DNA from: Schistosoma mansoni
Lineage: Eukaryota; Platyhelminthes; Trematoda; Strigeidida; Schistosomatidae
Reading direction: 5' to 3'
Assembly (NCBI RefSeq): GCF_000237925.1
Contig: NC_031502.1
Coordinates: forward strand, 48,213,283 to 48,277,282
DNA length: 64,000 nucleotides
Shown: positions 61,102 to 64,000 of the stretch, piece by piece
How the letters are laid out: each line of letters begins with the position of its first letter
Numbering within the stretch: position 1 is the stretch's first letter
The notes under the pieces: model-generated
The model's input: only the letters and a program-made list of their open reading frames with translations
What the model was told of the DNA's origin: nothing
The model's database searches: none
Program-made: the position numbers and the translations under genes

Positions 61102-61674
61102 CGGGACTGTTTTATCCCATTCTTTCATCAATGAATTACGGACCATTCCTATATTCCCATTATATTTGTGTCCCAAAGCTTTCAAATCCACAGAAGACAT
61201 TAGATTTATTATAGGAGAAAGAGATTGTATAGTAGGCTTTGGTGTCGTGGATATGTCAAAAACAACCAACTTATCATACCTTTCTGGCTGGCTAATAATC
61301 ATTTAAAAGATAACTACTTTCATTAGAGCTGCGCACATAACCGCTTTTCCACCCATACTATGCCCAACCAAACATACGTTCCGCAGGCGGAGGTCATCTA
61401 CAACCATGTGTATATCTTCAGCCATATTAAAATAGTTCATATAATCGGAATGTGGGCTACTTCCGTGATTACGCAAATCAACGGTCACAATCTGTGAGTG
61501 AGAGATTAGTAATCATACACCTGCAGTTCCACAGTTTTTCTGAGCAAACGCATTGGAAATACTCTTCCAATTATTCTTGGAACCTAACAAACCATGGCAA
61601 ATCACCATACTAGATTTAATTGAAACATCAGCTGACTGTATGACCAAACGAGATAGCGCCACCGCCTTATTCAT
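61102..61674 (-). CDS. ABHD11-like alpha/beta hydrolase, 5' three exons
   Basis: Exons: 61674-61519, 61491-61319 (the last codon AAA reaches 61318) and 61287-61102, separated by introns of only 27 and about 30 nt (GTATGA..CACAG; GTAGTT..GCCAG). The third exon ends at a strong GTAAGT donor. The peptide starts MNKAVALSRLVIQSADVSIK and has VICHGLLGSKNNWKSIS (oxyanion region), IVTVDLRNHGSSPHS, the nucleophile elbow VGHSMGGKAVM with the catalytic Ser, and PERYDKLVVFDIS, all diagnostic of the ABHD11 branch, whose members are mitochondrial in animals. The catalytic Asp and His regions should follow, but no further exon was found before RTE and Penelope debris, so the gene may be broken. The ATG lies 10 bases from the 3' end of a LINE. 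Which acceptor is used for exon 3 is inferred from the protein alignment. Confidence 0.75.
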
Positions 61675-61683
61675 TTTGGCGGT

Positions 61684-63155
61684 GGAATGGTTCAAATGGT
61701 TCCGGGTAGAATAGAAGAAGCTTTCGCTTAACGGGCTTCCGTATCTAGTAGCAGTGGATCGCCGATACCTACAGGCAGGAACCTATGTATATTAACGATA
61801 AAAGAGGTAGAAGAAAAAAGTTGGTGAATCATTGTGAGATACTGTTCTTAGTTCTTAAGAATATGTCAAGTTTCCTCTGAAAGGATCCCTAGGAAGTCGC
61901 TTGGACTAGCTCAGCCAGCAGCGAATTCCAGCATTTGACTATTCTTAAGGAGTAGAAGGTAATTCTACGGTCCTTTCTGCCGTGTTATGTCTCCAGATTC
62001 TGGATGTTACGCCCAAAGTTCGTATTGGGACTAAGCTTAAGTAGGTGTTTAAGAGGATGCCCAGAAGTGTTTAGGATGCCGTAAATCATTATAATGTCAC
62101 CTCTAAGGCTCCTATACTCCCATGGGTAAATGTTCAGTGATTGGAGGCGCTCTTCAGGCATTTTTGTTGCAGTTAGCGTTAGATTTCGAATCGTAGGGTA
62201 CAAACGCTGCTAGATCTTCAGCTTGGGATACCCCTAGAGGGAAGTTGCCTAACTTGTAGCTGTAGTCTACAACATGTCCCAGATGGGTTACTTTACACTT
62301 GGAAATGTTAAGAGTAAGTTCGTTGCTGTCTCCCTAACTTTGATGCCGAGCCATATCCTCCTGAGGTGCCAAACTATCCTCTTCGTTACGTAATTCTCTC
62401 CAGAGCTTCACATCATCAGCGAAAACCAATGAATCTGATGATGCCTGCTGCGGAAGATCGTTTATGCAAATTAAGGAAGAGGTTCTAGTACTTAAACACA
62501 GGAGTCCTCCCTAGGACATTCCATAGCCTGAGAGAAAGTGAAGTTAACGCCGACCTTAAGGTGTCGATTTTTTATATATGAAGTGAGACAATCAATTAAA
62601 GGTGATTTTATACCTAATTGTTTGAGCTTATTGATAAAACATATACGGTTGACCCCATCAAAAGCTTTTGAGAAGTCAACTTAAATGACGTCAACCTTCC
62701 CCTTGCGATCTATGATGGTTTTTTATCTGTCCACCGCGGTCAGTAGGTTAGTTATACGATAGTTAACTTTTCTGAAACCGTGCTGTCAGGATGAAAATAA
62801 GATCATGGATATTAAGCAGTCACGTGGACCGTCACATATCAGGGACTTCATATGCTGGAGGGTATTGAGAGAAGTGCTACTGGTCGGTAGCTTGAAGGTT
62901 CTCTGCGTCGACCTCCTTTGAAAATTGGTATAATATGAGTCCGTTTCCAATTTTATGGTAATGTGCCTTGGCTTGGCGAATGTGAGAACATCACGCTAGG
63001 CGGTATTGTCAAGATTGAAGCTGCTTCCCTCGGTTTAACTGAACGGATCATATCCGGGCCAGGAGAAGTGTCTTCTTTAAGGTACTGCACTCCCCAGTAC
63101 ACCACGTCAGCGCTCAGTTTCTCTTCTGAGAGTTCTGTTGAGTCGCAGGTGAAGC
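61684..63155 (-). mobile_element. CR1-like LINE, copy 3, RT part
   Basis: More than 99% identical to 41644-43115 at a constant offset of 20,040 bp; the few differences seen include 62392 (A for G) and 62917 (T for C). It is interrupted at the same base by the same gypsy LTR. Same stops, same decayed RT. Confidence 0.8.
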
Positions 63156-63422
63156 TGTAACAGCTCAGGTTGGTTGGTTAAGAGTTGACCCCAAACAACC
63201 AAGCATATGCTAAAACAGTATTGTTCAAGTATTCATTCACTTCCTTACTTTTTGTAAGCGTTGTATTCCCTATTATCTTATATTGAATGTTGAGAGCCTT
63301 TGTTTGTCTGAACAGATAATCCCATGCTCCACTGTGACTGCGCGAAGATCGAAATAAAGACCTATTCACTACTTCTCTGGTTTCTTCTATCAATAGCACG
63401 AGGGTTACCTTAAGGCACGAAA
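63156..63422 (+). repeat. 5' LTR, gypsy copy 3
   Basis: 267 bp, same ends as the LTR at 43116, and identical to it at the two positions where the 47684 LTR differs. Confidence 0.85.
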
Positions 63423-63619
63423 GTGGTGAGCCCTTTTTGAAAACAAATTTAACCTCATTTCTGTTATTAACTTTTTTTTTACTTAATCGTAAAAGTAGAC
63501 CTGATTATCCGTAAACTAAGTTGAGTATATAACTAGTTTACTCCATATTATCTTAAGTTATTCGTGTTATAGTAACCATTTTTCGTGCTAACTTTATTGC
63601 TATATTTGTCACATACCTC

Positions 63620-64000
63620 ATGTCAGACTCAATAGAAACGCATAATCTGGAGGATTTGTCACCAGTGGAGATAGACACTGTTATGACTACGAAATCCCGA
63701 CTTCCAGAATTTGATCGTAGTGATCCTGAGTTGTGGTTTGCTCAACTAGAGCATTATTTCACGAGACACAATATCAAATCTGAAGGGATTCGCTATAGAG
63801 ACTTGTGTTCTATCCTTCCTCCTTCAGTCGCCAAAGAAGTCCGTGACTTGATTTTAGATCTACCATCACCACAACCATACACCATCTTAAGACGAGAGAT
63901 AATGAACCGTTTATCATTATCAGATAGTCAAAGAATCCAAAGACTTTTTCAAGGTGAAACACTAGGTGATCGGTCGCCGTCACAGTTTTTGCGTCACCTC
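63620..64000 (+). CDS. gag: Gypsy gag polyprotein, N-terminal part
   Basis: The frame opens at ATG 63620 (MSDSIETHNLEDLSPVEIDT) and stays open for 127 codons to the window end. It contains RLPEFDRSDPELWFAQLEHY and later RDLCSILPPSVAKEVRDLIL and ILRREIMNRLSLSDSQRIQRL, the capsid-like start typical of Ty3/gypsy gags of flatworms and other animals (a P-F-x-x-x-D-P-x-x-W-F-x-x-x-E block). Gag forms the retroelement particle that packages the RNA. Nucleocapsid and the frameshift region lie beyond the window, but their counterparts are at 43682-43758. Confidence 0.9.
   Translation, partial: MSDSIETHNLEDLSPVEIDTVMTTKSRLPEFDRSDPELWFAQLEHYFTRHNIKSEGIRYRDLCSILPPSVAKEVRDLILDLPSPQPYTILRREIMNRLSLSDSQRIQRLFQGETLGDRSPSQFLRHL

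Larger units (their letters stand above)
61449..63422 (-). repeat. Right arm of palindrome 2
   Basis: The inverted copy of 56531-58504. It contains ABHD11-like exon 1 and part of exon 2, the LINE RT half and the LTR. Confidence 0.9.
63156..64000 (+). mobile_element. Ty3/gypsy element, copy 3, 5' part running off the window
   Basis: 5' LTR 63156-63422, primer-binding site TGGTGAGCCC from 63424, leader to 63619, then gag. It shows the sequence that the N gap hides in copy 1. Confidence 0.9.

Noticed and set aside
61675-61695. Upstream extension of the ABHD11-like exon 1 (seven extra residues)
   Set aside because: It would start at TTG and lies partly in the LINE 3' end; the ATG at 61674 is the better start.
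1-64000. CRISPR arrays, operons or prokaryotic signals
   Set aside because: No regularly spaced short repeats; the introns and retroelements show a eukaryotic nuclear genome.

Overview
The window looks like nuclear DNA of a blood fluke (Schistosoma or a close relative). It is AT-rich and intron-rich. The cyclin C gene has 40-53 nt introns near its 5' end and kilobase introns near its 3' end, a habit known from schistosomes. The repeats are also typical: RTE- and CR1-type LINEs, a Ty3/gypsy element, Penelope-like elements, and tRNA-headed SINEs carrying hammerhead ribozymes. I cannot name the species.

Layout. 0-11 kb: a possible 5' exon of a secreted or membrane protein (minus strand, 679-902), then a complete ten-exon cyclin C gene (1910-10829, plus strand). 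Its large introns hold hammerhead SINEs, an inverted-repeat element with a Penelope-type hammerhead, and RTE fragments. 11-30 kb: gene-poor, with a Sm-alpha-like hammerhead SINE, a defective RTE LINE (minus), two inverted-repeat SINE loci that each contain a 200-N gap, and a LINE (plus) broken by two stacked insertions of another RTE family. 30.5-33 kb: a SLAIN-motif-like, putatively microtubule-associated protein gene (minus). 33-41 kb: decayed RTE LINEs. 41.3-41.5 kb: one unassigned but well-formed exon.

41.6-64 kb is a retroelement-driven duplication complex. A CR1-like LINE carrying an antisense Ty3/gypsy element appears three times. Copy 1 (41.6-50.8 kb) holds a complete-looking gypsy element with 267 bp LTRs, a 1028-codon uninterrupted pol reading frame and a textbook -1 frameshift signal. 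Copy 2 (53.7-58.3 kb) is inverted and has only a solo LTR at the same target site. Copy 3 (61.7 kb to the window end) again has a 5' LTR, primer-binding site and gag. The copies form two nested near-perfect palindromes with spacers of about 2.9 kb, centred near 52.24 and 59.98 kb. An ABHD11-like hydrolase gene (minus, 61102-61674) abuts the third copy; its first exons were carried along and duplicated, inverted, at 58279-58504.

Host genes that can be defended are cyclin C, the SLAIN-like gene, an ABHD11-like gene (incomplete) and two orphan exons. Almost everything else is mobile DNA. The most notable theme is the density of hammerhead ribozyme motifs in three different repeat contexts, several arranged head to head.
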